From positions 1-54,368 of the forward strand of contig QHYZ01000089.1 of the NCBI GenBank assembly GCA_003225295.1: a stretch of DNA of 54,368 nucleotides, given 5' to 3'. Below are positions 40,459 to 50,009 of the stretch, in pieces. The DNA is from Acidobacteriota bacterium (lineage in GTDB: Bacteria; Acidobacteriota; Terriglobia; Acidiferrales; UBA7541). A model generated the notes under the pieces. That model did no database searches, was not told the DNA's origin, and saw nothing but the letters and a program-made list of their open reading frames with translations. Both the position numbers and the translations under genes were made by a program. How positions within the stretch are numbered: the first letter of the stretch is position 1; every line of letters starts with the position of its first letter.

Positions 40459-40639
40459 ACGAGCATCTTAGCGCAAAACGCGGCGCACAGAGGAAGAGGG
40501 TGCCGGGGTCCTCCGACTTTAGGCCCATTCGAACCTGAACGATGGTACTGTGGACGTATTGGAGACAACGGAGCGATGCTCTCTTGTATCCAACAATCGG
40601 GGGGCCTAGAATGGCCGAAGACGTACGGGAGAACCAGCC

Positions 40640-40996
40640 TTGCAACTCGATGATCACCTGAAGAACTTGCTCCGTGAACTGGGACACGCCATCAATGACA
40701 CGGTGTCCGATTCCGATCGCATTACGGGTGCGATTGCCGGCGTGCGTGCTCACGGGTACGATATCGTGCTGAAACTGGATGCCACCATCGGGCTGGCAAA
40801 GCGCGACGCGGCGGGGGCCGAGGCAGCCAAGCTCACGACCCAGGACCGCCGCTTTCTGGAGTCGCTGCGGATTCAGGTGGATCAGGAATCGTTTTTGGAA
40901 GAGCATGACAGAAGGCCGGCCCCGCGGCTGGCCATGACGCCCCAGGATGTGCGATTTCTAAAGTCCTTGCGGATTGCTACGGACGATACGGAATGA
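40640..40996 (+). CDS. conserved-looking small protein of unknown function
   Basis: 118 residues, starting TTG 40640 with GGAG 8 bases upstream. The N-terminal half is helical (LDDHLKNLLRELGHAINDTVSDSDRITGAIAGVRAHGYDIVLKLDATIGL). The C-terminal half holds a duplicated short motif: TTQDRRFLESLRIQVD and TPQDVRFLKSLRIATDD. That internal repeat (T-QD-RFL-SLRI) of about 16 residues suggests a designed binding surface. Its stop overlaps the next ATG by 4 bases, so it heads a three-gene operon ending in amrB. No family recognised. Confidence 0.75.
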   Translation: MQLDDHLKNLLRELGHAINDTVSDSDRITGAIAGVRAHGYDIVLKLDATIGLAKRDAAGAEAAKLTTQDRRFLESLRIQVDQESFLEEHDRRPAPRLAMTPQDVRFLKSLRIATDDTE

Positions 40997-41397
40997 AGAG
41001 AATCGTCAAGATTGCCGCCATCGGACTGCCGCTGATGCTTGCCGAGGCGGGCTTTTTTTCTCTCCCTGCGGCCGCGCAGGTCCCGGTGATCGTGCCGATT
41101 GTCGTGGATACTGCGGCGCCCATCATCGTGGCGGCGGTGAAACCCAAGCCCAAGCCGACCGGTCTTGATAAGTTTGAAGGTTTTGTGATGCATGCGAATA
41201 ACGCGCAGATTACCGTGCGCGCGAAGGGCAACGACATGGCCATCCGAACGTTCCCTCTTTCGCAAGCGGCGTCCTCGAGAATGCAGAAACTCATCGACAA
41301 GGGCGGCTACCAGTACGGCGACAAAGTGACCGTTTTTTACACTCCCGCCACGTCCGAAGCCATCAAGGTCAAAGGGAAACCCTCGAAACCCATTTGA
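40993..41397 (+). CDS. secreted protein of unknown function
   Basis: 134 residues. The signal peptide is IAAIGLPLMLAEAGFFSLPAAAQ. A Pro/Val stretch (VPVIVPIVVDTAAPIIVAAVKPKPKP) follows, then a compact beta-domain: LDKFEGFVMHANNAQITVRA, IRTFPLS, YGDKVTVFYTPATSEAIKVKG. The latter resembles small OB-like or metal-chaperone-like folds, but no motif is clear. It overlaps the upstream ORF by 4 bases (ATGA) and lies 16 bases before amrB, so the three are likely translated together. Confidence 0.75.
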   Translation: MKRIVKIAAIGLPLMLAEAGFFSLPAAAQVPVIVPIVVDTAAPIIVAAVKPKPKPTGLDKFEGFVMHANNAQITVRAKGNDMAIRTFPLSQAASSRMQKLIDKGGYQYGDKVTVFYTPATSEAIKVKGKPSKPI

Positions 41398-41413
41398 TTT
41401 GCGGAGCGGCAAC

Positions 41414-42223
41414 ATGCTTCGCCTCCCTGCGGTTGCCGGACGCTTCTATCCCGCGGGTCCCGCGGAACTCCAAGCGCTCATTCACAGCTACAGTGTTGCC
41501 GATCGGAGCCAGCCACCCATTCCAGTAAAGGCCTGCCTGGTGCCGCACGCCGGGTATGTGTATTCCGGTCACGTGGCCGGCGCGGTGCTTCGGCGGATCG
41601 CGTTGCCCAGGAAAATCATCATTCTCGGGGTGCGCCATTATCCGCGGGGTGAGCCGGCGGCAATAGTTTCTAGCGGCGCCTGGCGCACTCCGCTCGGAGA
41701 CGCGCGGATCGACGAGGCGCTGGCCGAAGCGCTCCGAAAAGCCTGCCCGCTGCTGCGCGACGACACTGTGGCGCACAGCGCGGAGCACTCGCTCGAAGTG
41801 CAGTTGCCGTTTCTTCAGGTGCTGGCGCCGGACTTCACATTTGTTCCCATAGCTCTCGGAACGGTGCAATTCGAATCCCTGGTGAGCGTGGGGGAAGCCA
41901 TCGGGCGGGTGCTTGAGGCTGCTAAAGAGGACGTTCTGCTATTGACCACTTCGGACTTGAATCATTACGAAGATGACGCTACGACGCGCATCAAGGACCG
42001 CAAAGCCATCGACCAGTTGCTGCTGCTCGAACCACGCGGACTGTACGAAACCTGCCGCCACGAAGCGATTTCTATGTGCGGGCTGGGACCTGCCGTGGCC
42101 ATGCTGACGGCGCTCCGTAGGCTGGGTGCAAAAAAACCGGAATTGGTGAAGTATGCGACGTCCGCAGACGTTTCCGGAGATCGCGACGCGGTGGTGGGTT
42201 ACGCGGGCATGATCTTTTGCTGA
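41414..42223 (+). CDS. amrB: AmmeMemoRadiSam system protein B (MEMO1 family)
   Basis: 269 residues from ATG 41414 with GGAG 7 bases upstream. Family features: AVAGRFYPAG; VPHAGYVYSGHVAGAVLRRI with the metal-type His; IILGVRHYPRG; AEHSLEVQLPFLQVLAPDFTFVPIALG; TTSDLNHYEDD; and C-terminal CGLGPAVAMLTA plus YATSADVSGDRDAVVGYAGMIF. The fold is that of catechol-type ring-opening dioxygenases. In many genomes it sits beside AmmeMemoRadiSam A and a radical SAM partner; here it is alone, joined to two unknown genes. Its reaction is not established. Confidence 0.95.
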   Translation: MLRLPAVAGRFYPAGPAELQALIHSYSVADRSQPPIPVKACLVPHAGYVYSGHVAGAVLRRIALPRKIIILGVRHYPRGEPAAIVSSGAWRTPLGDARIDEALAEALRKACPLLRDDTVAHSAEHSLEVQLPFLQVLAPDFTFVPIALGTVQFESLVSVGEAIGRVLEAAKEDVLLLTTSDLNHYEDDATTRIKDRKAIDQLLLLEPRGLYETCRHEAISMCGLGPAVAMLTALRRLGAKKPELVKYATSADVSGDRDAVVGYAGMIFC

Positions 42224-42250
42224 CCCCATGTGCAGAGGCAGATAAAGGAA

Positions 42251-42271
42251 CGGCTCCCCCCAGGGGAGCCG
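42251..42271. terminator. bidirectional hairpin between convergent genes
   Basis: CGGCTCCCC-CCA-GGGGAGCCG, between amrB and the FecR gene. The T content on both sides is moderate (CTAAATTTG; TTCCTTTATC on the minus strand). Confidence 0.6.
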
Positions 42272-42297
42272 CCGGTCTAAATTTGTTTCCGATTCGA

Positions 42298-43998
42298 TTA
42301 GTGCGGCCGGCCAGAGGACGGGTGCGGCGACGGCGCCGAAGAAGGAGGCGAGGATCGACCTGATCCGCTTGCGCTCGAAGAGGACGAACCGCTCCAACTG
42401 CCGCCTCGGCCACTGGAACCTCCGCGTTCGCCGCCCGAGTAACGCGGTGCCGGCGGTGGGACGCTCGTCCGTGCAGGAGCGCTCCGCGTGGCCGGAGGAG
42501 TTGCCGGTGTGCGTGGGGGCGCCACCACGGTGGCGGTCGACGTGGCAGCGGGAGTGCGTCCATTTTCCACACGCATCTCGTTACTGGGTGCGGAAGACGG
42601 AGCCGCGGAAGAATTCGTATTCACAAAACGGTGTTCACGCGGATCGTAGGCGATGGAAGAATCCTTGCCGAGCGACACGCCGCGAATTTCGGATTTGCCT
42701 TCGCTAACGGTCCTCGAAACGCGCGTTGGCGGCGGTGTGGCCGCCAGGCTGCCGCCGAGGGAGTCGCGCGGCGGCGACTTCAACGTTTCCCATTTTTGTC
42801 CGTGCTCGACAGGCAGGATCTCGGCACTCACGCCTTTCGTCCCCACATTAGAGAAAACGCCACGCTCCAAATTCAGAGGAGTTTTCCCTTTTTGGTCGAG
42901 CGGATGCATTGGCACGATGCCGCTCTTGCCGCCCTGGCGAACGAACACGCCCGTCACCGGACGATAGATGGGACGCGGGGGATGAACGCCACCCGGGAGC
43001 CGCTTTCTCGGCACGACGGGGTATCCGTATCCATATCCGTAGAGAATCGGCGGGGAATAAAACCAGCCCCCGCAAGAGGCATCGAAGAGCCATCCTCCAT
43101 AGTGATAGGGAGCCCAGCCCCACGGCTGAGAGCTGGCCCAGGTCCAGCCGAATTGAGGATCCATGATCCATTGCCCACTCGTGAATGGCGACCATCCCAG
43201 CCCCACACCAAACGGTCTCCAACCGTATCCGTATCCCCCGCAGTTGGAGAAGGCCCCATAGGTATACAGATCGGCGAATCCCGGAACGTAGGAAGGGGAA
43301 CCGGTGTATTGCATCGCCGCGGTCGTGGCGGCGGAGACGCTGTCGATGCGGCCGGAGACCCAGCGATCGAAGTCATCTTCATCGGCAAGGCGGCCGATCT
43401 TCAGGGAAGAATCGTCGCCGGCCTTTACCGTAAGGGACTGGCCCTTTTCAAGCTGCGTCGCGTTCTTATGGTGCAAAACGGAAACGCGGCCTTTATAGGT
43501 TTCGACCGTGCTGCCGTCGTCATAATTGTCAAGGCGGAAGCTGCTCCGGCCATCGGCTTCCACGGTAAAGTCGCCCCCGGTGACGCTGAAATAGTCGCCG
43601 CCCGCAGGATTCACATAGAAGGAGGCGCTCCCCTGTCGCAGAACGAGGCGCGTGGTGCGCGCAGCGTCATTGAGGGAAAGGTCGTAGAACTCCAAGACCG
43701 TGTTTTCCTTGAGGAAAGCCATCGCGCCGTTCTCGAATTCCACTTCCGCGCGGCCGTTGTCCGTGGCAAGAACATAGCCCTGGCGGATGGGCAGATTCAG
43801 CCCGGCGGTTTCCCAGCCTGCGTTAGCGTCCGCCAGAGGGTCGCCGTGGGTCTCCCGGGCGAATCGCACGTCGCCCTGAACAAGGCTGAGGCGGATGATG
43901 CGGGCATGGCTCGAGTCCGCCACTGCGGGATACCCGCCCACGAACAGGGAACCAAACAGCAGGAGTAAAATGGAAGGAAGCAGTTTGCGGGAAGTCAT
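42298..43998 (-). CDS. FecR-domain protein with Trp/Gly/Tyr-rich (DUF6600-like) region and Ser/Pro tail
   Basis: 566 residues from ATG 43998, with GGGGGGTGAAT upstream. Signal peptide about 1-28 (LLPSILLLLFGSLFVGGYPAVA). FecR-like beta domain at about 70-180 (VLATDNGRAEVEFENGAMAFLKENTVLEF, RLVLRQGSASFYVNPAGG, VETYKGRVSVL). A Gly/Tyr/Trp-rich segment at about 235-330 (GWRPFGVGLGWSPF, QFGWTWASSQPWGWAPYH, GWLFDASCGGWFYSPP) follows, typical of DUF6600. The tail after about 430 is Ser/Pro/Thr-rich and ends SSPPSSAPSPHPSSGRPH, so probably disordered. In classic FecR a signal passes to a sigma factor, but without an N-terminal cytoplasmic part this is more likely a secreted structural protein. It is divergent from the S9 peptidase gene. 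Confidence 0.9.
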   Translation of the reverse strand: MTSRKLLPSILLLLFGSLFVGGYPAVADSSHARIIRLSLVQGDVRFARETHGDPLADANAGWETAGLNLPIRQGYVLATDNGRAEVEFENGAMAFLKENTVLEFYDLSLNDAARTTRLVLRQGSASFYVNPAGGDYFSVTGGDFTVEADGRSSFRLDNYDDGSTVETYKGRVSVLHHKNATQLEKGQSLTVKAGDDSSLKIGRLADEDDFDRWVSGRIDSVSAATTAAMQYTGSPSYVPGFADLYTYGAFSNCGGYGYGWRPFGVGLGWSPFTSGQWIMDPQFGWTWASSQPWGWAPYHYGGWLFDASCGGWFYSPPILYGYGYGYPVVPRKRLPGGVHPPRPIYRPVTGVFVRQGGKSGIVPMHPLDQKGKTPLNLERGVFSNVGTKGVSAEILPVEHGQKWETLKSPPRDSLGGSLAATPPPTRVSRTVSEGKSEIRGVSLGKDSSIAYDPREHRFVNTNSSAAPSSAPSNEMRVENGRTPAATSTATVVAPPRTPATPPATRSAPARTSVPPPAPRYSGGERGGSSGRGGSWSGSSSSSASGSGRSSPPSSAPSPHPSSGRPH

Positions 43999-44186
43999 AT
44001 TCACCCCCCTCACGGGGATGCGGCCTACCTCGTTAGACGGTTCGAAGAGCAGGCAGGTTACCTCGAAGGTGCCCTGGACTATCGTCTCGCCCGGGGATGG
44101 CGGCGTCAAGGGGAGACTGCGGGTGTTCATCCCGTCGTTTATGGCTGCGGTTGTGTTAGTTTCTTTCCTAAAGTGGGAGGCCAGAC

Positions 44187-46142
44187 ATGCAAGCGCGCGC
44201 AGCCGACCGGCGAGAAGCAGGCTCCAGGAGAAGGAAAACGAGCAGATTGTTGCGCGCCGTGGTGCTGCTGGGAGGAGCAGTCCTTGCCGGGACGGGCAAG
44301 AGCAACGCGGCGGACAAACATCCCTTTGGAATTGATGATTACTCGGCGCTGCACAGCGCGCGGGCGGTCGCAGTTTCACCGGACGGCAAGACCATTCTGT
44401 ACAACGTCAGCACCGACGGAACAAAAGGAGCGACCAAGCATGAGTGGCGTCTGATCGACGTGAACGGCGAAAATTCGCACAAGCTCGAGCTGCCTGAAAA
44501 GTTTGAGCCTCGAGGATTCACTCCGGACGGAGCGCTGTACGGCACCTACGAAGTGGACAAGCTGGGACAACTCGCGATCGTGCCGCTGGCGGCGGCCAAG
44601 CCGACGATCATTATGGCCCTGCCGAACGGAGCACACGGCGCGACGATTTCGCCCGATGGTCGGCGCTTCGCAATACTGGCGGACTCGCGCGCCAAGGATC
44701 CTCTTGAAGGTGTGCACACGGTCGTCGACAACGACCAGACCAGCTTGTATGTCGTAGGCGCAGATGGAGGAGGAGGTGCGTGGTGGTGTCCGGATTTGAA
44801 CGTCATTACGGATATCGCGTGGTCGAAGGATTCTGCCGAAATCGCGGTGATGACTCAAACCCCGAAGATCGGTTTCCACGAGCTGCACTCGTTCGTGAAT
44901 ATTTGCGGCGCAAGGGGTTCACGCCGGCTGGCGGAGATTCCTGACGGGACCAGCGGGATCGCCTGGTCGGACGACGGGAAGGAAATCGTTTTTGCGGCGA
45001 CCACCACTCCGACCTTAACGCCCGAACACGTTTGGACCGTGCCGGTCGAGGGCGGCCCGCCGGTGGATCGCACCCCGCAGCTCGCGGGAACGGCGACGAC
45101 CGTGACGGCCGATCCCCGCGGAACGGTGTGGGTGGAGATGCACAAGGGAGTGATCACCGAAGCCGACACGTTTCGTCGAGGGAAGCTCGAAACGATGTAC
45201 CGCTGGCCGGGAGGGGTTCTCGAAGGCCTGCCCGTGTTTCCGGCATTCAGCACTTCGCCGGACGTAGTGGCGTTTTCCGTCGAGGATCCGGAACATACCA
45301 CCAACGTGGCCGTGAAGTCTGGAACCCAGCTGCGGACTATCACTCACGAAGGGGACGACACGCTGGGGAGTGTGGCCCTTGGAGAAGTACAGGTAGTCGA
45401 TTGGACGTCGAAAGAGGGAATCAAACTCCAGGGCATCGCCACGTTTCCGCCGGGATACACCGCAGGGAAAAAATGTCCGTTCCTGGTGTTACCGCACGGC
45501 GGACCGGAAGATAACGACCGGCTCAATTTCGATGTAGTTGTGCGCCTCATCGCGGCGATGGGCTACGTGGTGCTCGAACCTGAGTACCGCGGCTCAACCG
45601 GCTACGGGGCGGATTTTCTGTCCGCGATTTACCAACATTTCGGCGATCGGGCGTATCGCGACGTGGACAGTGCGACGGATTTCGCCGTGTCCCAGGGCTG
45701 GGCCGATCCTAACCGGCTGGCGATTTTTGGATGGAGCGCGGGCGGGTTTATGACCTCGTGGACGGTGACCGAGACGCAGCGGTACAAAGCGGCCATCGAA
45801 GGCGCGGGAATTACGGATTGGCTGAGCTTTATCCCCACCAGCGATATCTGGCAGACCGACTACGATGCGCGGTTGCAGGAAAAAGACCCGACTCCCATGC
45901 TGCAATTCTCCGCGGTGATGCACGCGGACAAGGTGACCACCCCGCTATTGATTCTGCATGGTGAGGCGGACATCCGCGTGCCTACGTTCCAGGGCCGGGA
46001 GTTTTTTGTGCTGCTGAAGGAACGGGGAAAAACGGTGCGCATGGTGACCTACCCTGGCTCACCGCATTTCCCGAATCTGGCCGAGCAGCGCCGCGACGTA
46101 TTCAAGGAGATCGCGGATTGGCTGGCAAAATACAATCCGTGA
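44187..46142 (+). CDS. S9 family (prolyl oligopeptidase-type) serine peptidase, exported
   Basis: 651 residues from ATG 44187 with GGGAGG 8 bases upstream. The N-terminus is basic then hydrophobic (RRRKTSRLLRAVVLLGGAVLAG) and may be exported. About residues 45-390 form a beta-propeller with repeated SPDG blades (AVSPDGKTILYN, FTPDGALYGTY, TISPDGRRFAIL, AWSKDSAEIAV). The alpha/beta-hydrolase core has Ser517 in GWSAGG, Asp595 in HGEADIRVP and His627 in SPHFP, with LPHGGPEDNDRLNFDVVVRLIAAMGYVV before it. Members cleave short peptides (acylaminoacyl- or dipeptidyl-peptidase type). It follows the FecR gene divergently; a TonB-receptor gene starts 173 bases after it. Confidence 0.95.
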   Translation: MQARAADRREAGSRRRKTSRLLRAVVLLGGAVLAGTGKSNAADKHPFGIDDYSALHSARAVAVSPDGKTILYNVSTDGTKGATKHEWRLIDVNGENSHKLELPEKFEPRGFTPDGALYGTYEVDKLGQLAIVPLAAAKPTIIMALPNGAHGATISPDGRRFAILADSRAKDPLEGVHTVVDNDQTSLYVVGADGGGGAWWCPDLNVITDIAWSKDSAEIAVMTQTPKIGFHELHSFVNICGARGSRRLAEIPDGTSGIAWSDDGKEIVFAATTTPTLTPEHVWTVPVEGGPPVDRTPQLAGTATTVTADPRGTVWVEMHKGVITEADTFRRGKLETMYRWPGGVLEGLPVFPAFSTSPDVVAFSVEDPEHTTNVAVKSGTQLRTITHEGDDTLGSVALGEVQVVDWTSKEGIKLQGIATFPPGYTAGKKCPFLVLPHGGPEDNDRLNFDVVVRLIAAMGYVVLEPEYRGSTGYGADFLSAIYQHFGDRAYRDVDSATDFAVSQGWADPNRLAIFGWSAGGFMTSWTVTETQRYKAAIEGAGITDWLSFIPTSDIWQTDYDARLQEKDPTPMLQFSAVMHADKVTTPLLILHGEADIRVPTFQGREFFVLLKERGKTVRMVTYPGSPHFPNLAEQRRDVFKEIADWLAKYNP

Positions 46143-46161
46143 TCCGGGGTTCCTTAGTTCC

Positions 46162-46190
46162 TTGACACCCGAAAAGTGAAACGCTAATTT
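46162..46190 (+). promoter_or_regulatory. possible promoter of the TonB-dependent receptor gene
   Basis: TTGACA (46162-46167), 17 bases, TAATTT (46185-46190). The -35 is perfect and the -10 poor. A leader of about 120 bases would precede ATG 46316. Confidence 0.4.
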
Positions 46191-46315
46191 CAAAAGCGGG
46201 AAATGACAGGTTACCGCTGGGGTCCGTGGTCCTTAAAATCTAAGCGCAGGGTGTTGGCGAGCCAAATGGGGTTTGCTCACGACCGTGGAGCAGCCGAGTC
46301 CTTCCGGGGGAAACG

Positions 46316-49300
46316 ATGCGAAGCAAGCATAGACTCTTGACCGTCGTCCTCGTACTCGTGGGAACGCTAACGAGCACGGGTGCTTACGGACAAGGTGGCG
46401 CGACCGGGGCCATCAGCGGCGCAGTTGTGGATACCACTGGCGGCTCGGTTGCCGAAGCTGAAGTCCAAATTCTTGATACTCGCACGGAGTCGCTGGTGCG
46501 CAAGGTTTCGACAAACGCGGACGGATCGTTTGTCGTTCCTCTGCTGCCCCCGGGAATCTACGCCGTGGTGGTGAATAAATCGGGCTTCGCGCAGGCCAAG
46601 GCCTCGGGCATTGAAGTGCGCGTCACGGAGACCACCAAAGTCACCATTTCGCTCAAGCCCGGTGCGGTCACCGAAAAGGTGGAGATATCCGCCGAGATTA
46701 CCAGCGTGGAAACGACCAGTGCCGCTACCGGTCAGTCGCTGGGCACGGAAACCGTGCGGGAATTGCCGCTGGCCACGCAGAACTATCAGCAGTTGCTGAC
46801 GCTTTCCAGCGGTGCGCAGAGCGAGCTGAATGCCTCGGCGCAGCTGGGACGTGGCAACGTCCGCGTCATCGTGAACGGACAGCGCGAGGACAACAACAAT
46901 TACCTGATCGAGGGAATCAGCGCAACGGACTACAACGTGGCCCAGGCCACCTACGTTCCTTTGCCAAATCCCGATGTGATCCAGGAATTCAAGGTGCAAA
47001 CATCGCTCTACGACGCCAGCCAGGGGCGCAACGGCGGAGGCAACGTCAACGCCATCCTCAAATCCGGCACGCGCGAGCTCCACGGCGATGGGTATGAGTT
47101 TTTTCGCAACGACGTTTTGAACGCCAACGACTACTTTTTGAACGCCGCGGGCCAGAAACGTCCGCCGATAAAACAGAACATTTTCGGCGGCAGCCTGGGT
47201 GGGCCAGTGGGCCAGGAAAAGTACGGCCTCTTCTTCGTCAACTACCAGGGAACACGGCAGCGCAGCGCGCTCTCGCCGGGCACGCAGATCAACAATCCGG
47301 GATTCCCGTCACTGCCGACAACCCGCGATGCTCTGTCGATCGCCAATGCGCTGAGCACGTCGGCATTTCCTATCGCGCCCACAGACATCGATCCGGTCAT
47401 CCTGAAGCTGCTGCAATTCAAGAGCGAGCAGTTCGGCGATCCGAGCGGGTTTCTCATCCCCTCGGTGGGCACACCGAACTTGGATCCCCTTAAGATGACT
47501 TATTCGACCGCGCCCTTCCTGGTCAGTAAGCCGGGGAAGTATACCGACGATCAATTCACGGCCAATTGGGACCGCGAGTTCCGCGGCGCCCAGGACAAGG
47601 TTGCGGCACGGTTCTTTTTCTCGGATTCCGAGTCGCTCCTGCCGTTCGGGGCGGGCGGCCTGCAGGCCTCGCTTGGCGGAACACTAGCGAGCAGCATCAG
47701 CGCCACGGATTTGAATTTTCCTTACGACATTCCCGTGCACGGCCGCTTTTTTAGCGCCAACGAGACGCATCTGTTTTCCCCCCGGCTGGTCAATGATTTC
47801 CGGTTCGGTTTTGTGCACATCAACGACAGCCTGATCAATGTGCCGCCCGTGACGGTGGCGGACGTGGGCATCAACCGGCCCACCAACAACATCACAGAAT
47901 CCATTTACAAGTTCACGCTGGGAAGTTCCGGCTTTCAGATGGGGCCTACGCCTCCTGCCGATCAGTTCCAGAATCAGAATACCTTCAACTTGGTAGACAC
48001 CGTCAGCTGGGTGCTTGGAGCACACGTCTTGCGGTTCGGCGGGGACTACACACGCATCATTCTCGACAAGCTATTTCCGCAGACCTTCAATGGCCAACTG
48101 TTCTTCGTAAACAACCCGGGCGGAGCGACAGATTTTCAGAAGCTCGTTGTTGGCGCGCCAGATTTCAGCTTTGGGGGAGGGGGTGTTTTCAATCATCAAT
48201 ACCGCAACAACAACTTCGGGTACTTCGCCCAGGATGACTGGAAGGTACGGCCGGATTTGACGCTGAACCTGGGCCTGCGCACGGAACTCCTGGGCGCGTT
48301 CTACGATAATCTTTGCCACATTGGCAATTTCGATCCGCAGCTCGCCAACAGCGGGAAGTATCCTTTTGTTTACGGAGGCTGCGCCAACCAGCTGAAGGTG
48401 GCCGGTCTGGCCGGCTCCGGCGACAACACCACGTACCACAACAATTACACGACCGGTCTCGGCCCGCGCCTGGGGTTTGCCTGGGATGTGCTCGGGCGCC
48501 ACTCGACGACAGTTCGCGGGGGCTACGGAATCTACTTCGTGCGCGAGGACGTTGGCACGGTGGACCAGCTATCGTTCCAAGCGCCGTATCTGCCGATTGC
48601 CTTCGGAGGGGGCGCCCCGGGGAGCTTGTCCAATTTTTTCCTCACCGGCGTGAACGCGCTGCCGCAAGCGGGAGTGCTCGACCCCAATTTCGTGCCGTGC
48701 CTGGGAGCGCTGCAGAATTTTCCGGGTGGGGACACCCGGCAATTTCCGAACTATGCCTGCGCTGCGGGCAGTGCCGGGCTGGTCCCCTCGCAGTTTCTGT
48801 TTGTGCTGACGGTGCCGCGTGATTTCCAGGCTCCGGACACGCAACAGTGGAACCTGACGATCCAGCGGGCGCTCGGAAAAAACTGGGTTTTCGAGGCCGG
48901 ATACGTGGGAACCCACGCGGTTCACCTGCGGGAGACGCGCACCAGCATTCAGGCCAAGCTGGCCACCGCAACGCATCCGCTGACAGTCACCGCGGAGGAC
49001 GGAACGCCGTTCCTAATCACCGAAAGCACCACCAGCAATGGAGTTGCGCGATCGAATCTGGAGGGGCTCAATGGCTACGGGGGCTTCCAGATTTTTGCCA
49101 ACGATGCGTACTCACACTATCACTCGCTGCAAACCACGCTTTCGCGGCGCTGGGTGGCGGGCTATTTTCAGGCGGCCTACACCTGGTCGAAGTCCACCGA
49201 CGCGACCTCCAGCGGCAACACCGCGCTGAACACGGCGTTCAATGATGAGACCGACCTGAAGTTTTCCCGCGGCTTATCCGACTTCGACCGGACGCACCGT

Positions 49301-49930
49301 TTCGCGGTGAGCTATCGCTACGACTTGCCGTTTTACCAAGGCGCCAGCGGAGCAAAGGAACGATTGCTGGGGGGCTGGAGTCTAAGCGGCATCACTATTT
49401 TCCAATCTGGCGCTCCGTTCTCGGTCACCGACTCGGCCGCCGGCACGGCCTATCTCGGACCCGGGTTGGCTTCTGCCACGCTCGGCGCGCAGCTGGCCCC
49501 GGGAGGATCAATCGGTCGCGGAACGACGACCGGTGACATTCATTCCCGGCTGAACGGTTATCTCCAGCTCACTAACTTTACAACCGCGCCGGTGGCCGAC
49601 CCGGCCGGCTGCCTGGCCGACCCGGCCTTGGCCTGCACCACCGCCTTCGGGAACCTGGGCCGGAACATCTACCGTGGCCCGTTCCAGCAAAACTGGGACT
49701 TCTCTTTGATCAAGAATATCAAGATCACCGAGCGACAGAGTCTGCGGTTCACCACCGACTTCTTTAACATCTGGAATCACGTCAACTTCGCGAATCCTTC
49801 GATCAACGACGTGGAAACCATTACCCACGACAGTTCCGGGAATCCCACTGCGGATGGGCCATTCGGAAAGATTTTCTCGACCGTGGGGACCCCGCGGCTG
49901 ATTCAGTTCTCGCTGCGTTACTCCTTCTAG
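46316..49930 (+). CDS. TonB-dependent receptor, Oar-like with carboxypeptidase-regulatory-like domain
   Basis: 1204 residues. The signal peptide is LLTVVLVLVGTLTSTGAYG. The N-terminal CarboxypepD-reg-like domain (about 27-110) reads AISGAVVDTTGGSVAEAEV, STNADGSFVVPLLPPGIYAVVVNKSGF. A plug follows (ETVRELPLATQNYQQLLTLSSG, NVRVIVNGQREDNNNYLIEG, NPDVIQEFKVQTS, GGNVNAILKSGT). The barrel has many aromatic alternating strands and ends LIQFSLRYSF with C-terminal Phe, the outer-membrane sorting signal. This is the typical acidobacterial Oar receptor, thought to import oligosaccharides or peptides; the ligand is not known. Its neighbours (S9 peptidase, amidohydrolase, aminotransferase) suggest peptide or amino-acid derivatives, by inference. 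Confidence 0.97.
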   Translation: MRSKHRLLTVVLVLVGTLTSTGAYGQGGATGAISGAVVDTTGGSVAEAEVQILDTRTESLVRKVSTNADGSFVVPLLPPGIYAVVVNKSGFAQAKASGIEVRVTETTKVTISLKPGAVTEKVEISAEITSVETTSAATGQSLGTETVRELPLATQNYQQLLTLSSGAQSELNASAQLGRGNVRVIVNGQREDNNNYLIEGISATDYNVAQATYVPLPNPDVIQEFKVQTSLYDASQGRNGGGNVNAILKSGTRELHGDGYEFFRNDVLNANDYFLNAAGQKRPPIKQNIFGGSLGGPVGQEKYGLFFVNYQGTRQRSALSPGTQINNPGFPSLPTTRDALSIANALSTSAFPIAPTDIDPVILKLLQFKSEQFGDPSGFLIPSVGTPNLDPLKMTYSTAPFLVSKPGKYTDDQFTANWDREFRGAQDKVAARFFFSDSESLLPFGAGGLQASLGGTLASSISATDLNFPYDIPVHGRFFSANETHLFSPRLVNDFRFGFVHINDSLINVPPVTVADVGINRPTNNITESIYKFTLGSSGFQMGPTPPADQFQNQNTFNLVDTVSWVLGAHVLRFGGDYTRIILDKLFPQTFNGQLFFVNNPGGATDFQKLVVGAPDFSFGGGGVFNHQYRNNNFGYFAQDDWKVRPDLTLNLGLRTELLGAFYDNLCHIGNFDPQLANSGKYPFVYGGCANQLKVAGLAGSGDNTTYHNNYTTGLGPRLGFAWDVLGRHSTTVRGGYGIYFVREDVGTVDQLSFQAPYLPIAFGGGAPGSLSNFFLTGVNALPQAGVLDPNFVPCLGALQNFPGGDTRQFPNYACAAGSAGLVPSQFLFVLTVPRDFQAPDTQQWNLTIQRALGKNWVFEAGYVGTHAVHLRETRTSIQAKLATATHPLTVTAEDGTPFLITESTTSNGVARSNLEGLNGYGGFQIFANDAYSHYHSLQTTLSRRWVAGYFQAAYTWSKSTDATSSGNTALNTAFNDETDLKFSRGLSDFDRTHRFAVSYRYDLPFYQGASGAKERLLGGWSLSGITIFQSGAPFSVTDSAAGTAYLGPGLASATLGAQLAPGGSIGRGTTTGDIHSRLNGYLQLTNFTTAPVADPAGCLADPALACTTAFGNLGRNIYRGPFQQNWDFSLIKNIKITERQSLRFTTDFFNIWNHVNFANPSINDVETITHDSSGNPTADGPFGKIFSTVGTPRLIQFSLRYSF

Positions 49931-50009
49931 TCCGAGACCATCGACGGGGGGTGTTCCGCCGCCGCCCTTTTTCGCCGCGAAGTGATAAGATTCCCGTCCG
50001 GAAATTACC

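Noticed and set aside
40142-40906. 254-codon minus-strand frame overlapping the mutase start region
   Set aside because: The 84-residue membrane frame within it (40204-40458) and the TTG-started plus-strand gene have better coding features and ribosome sites; the long frame has no recognisable domain.
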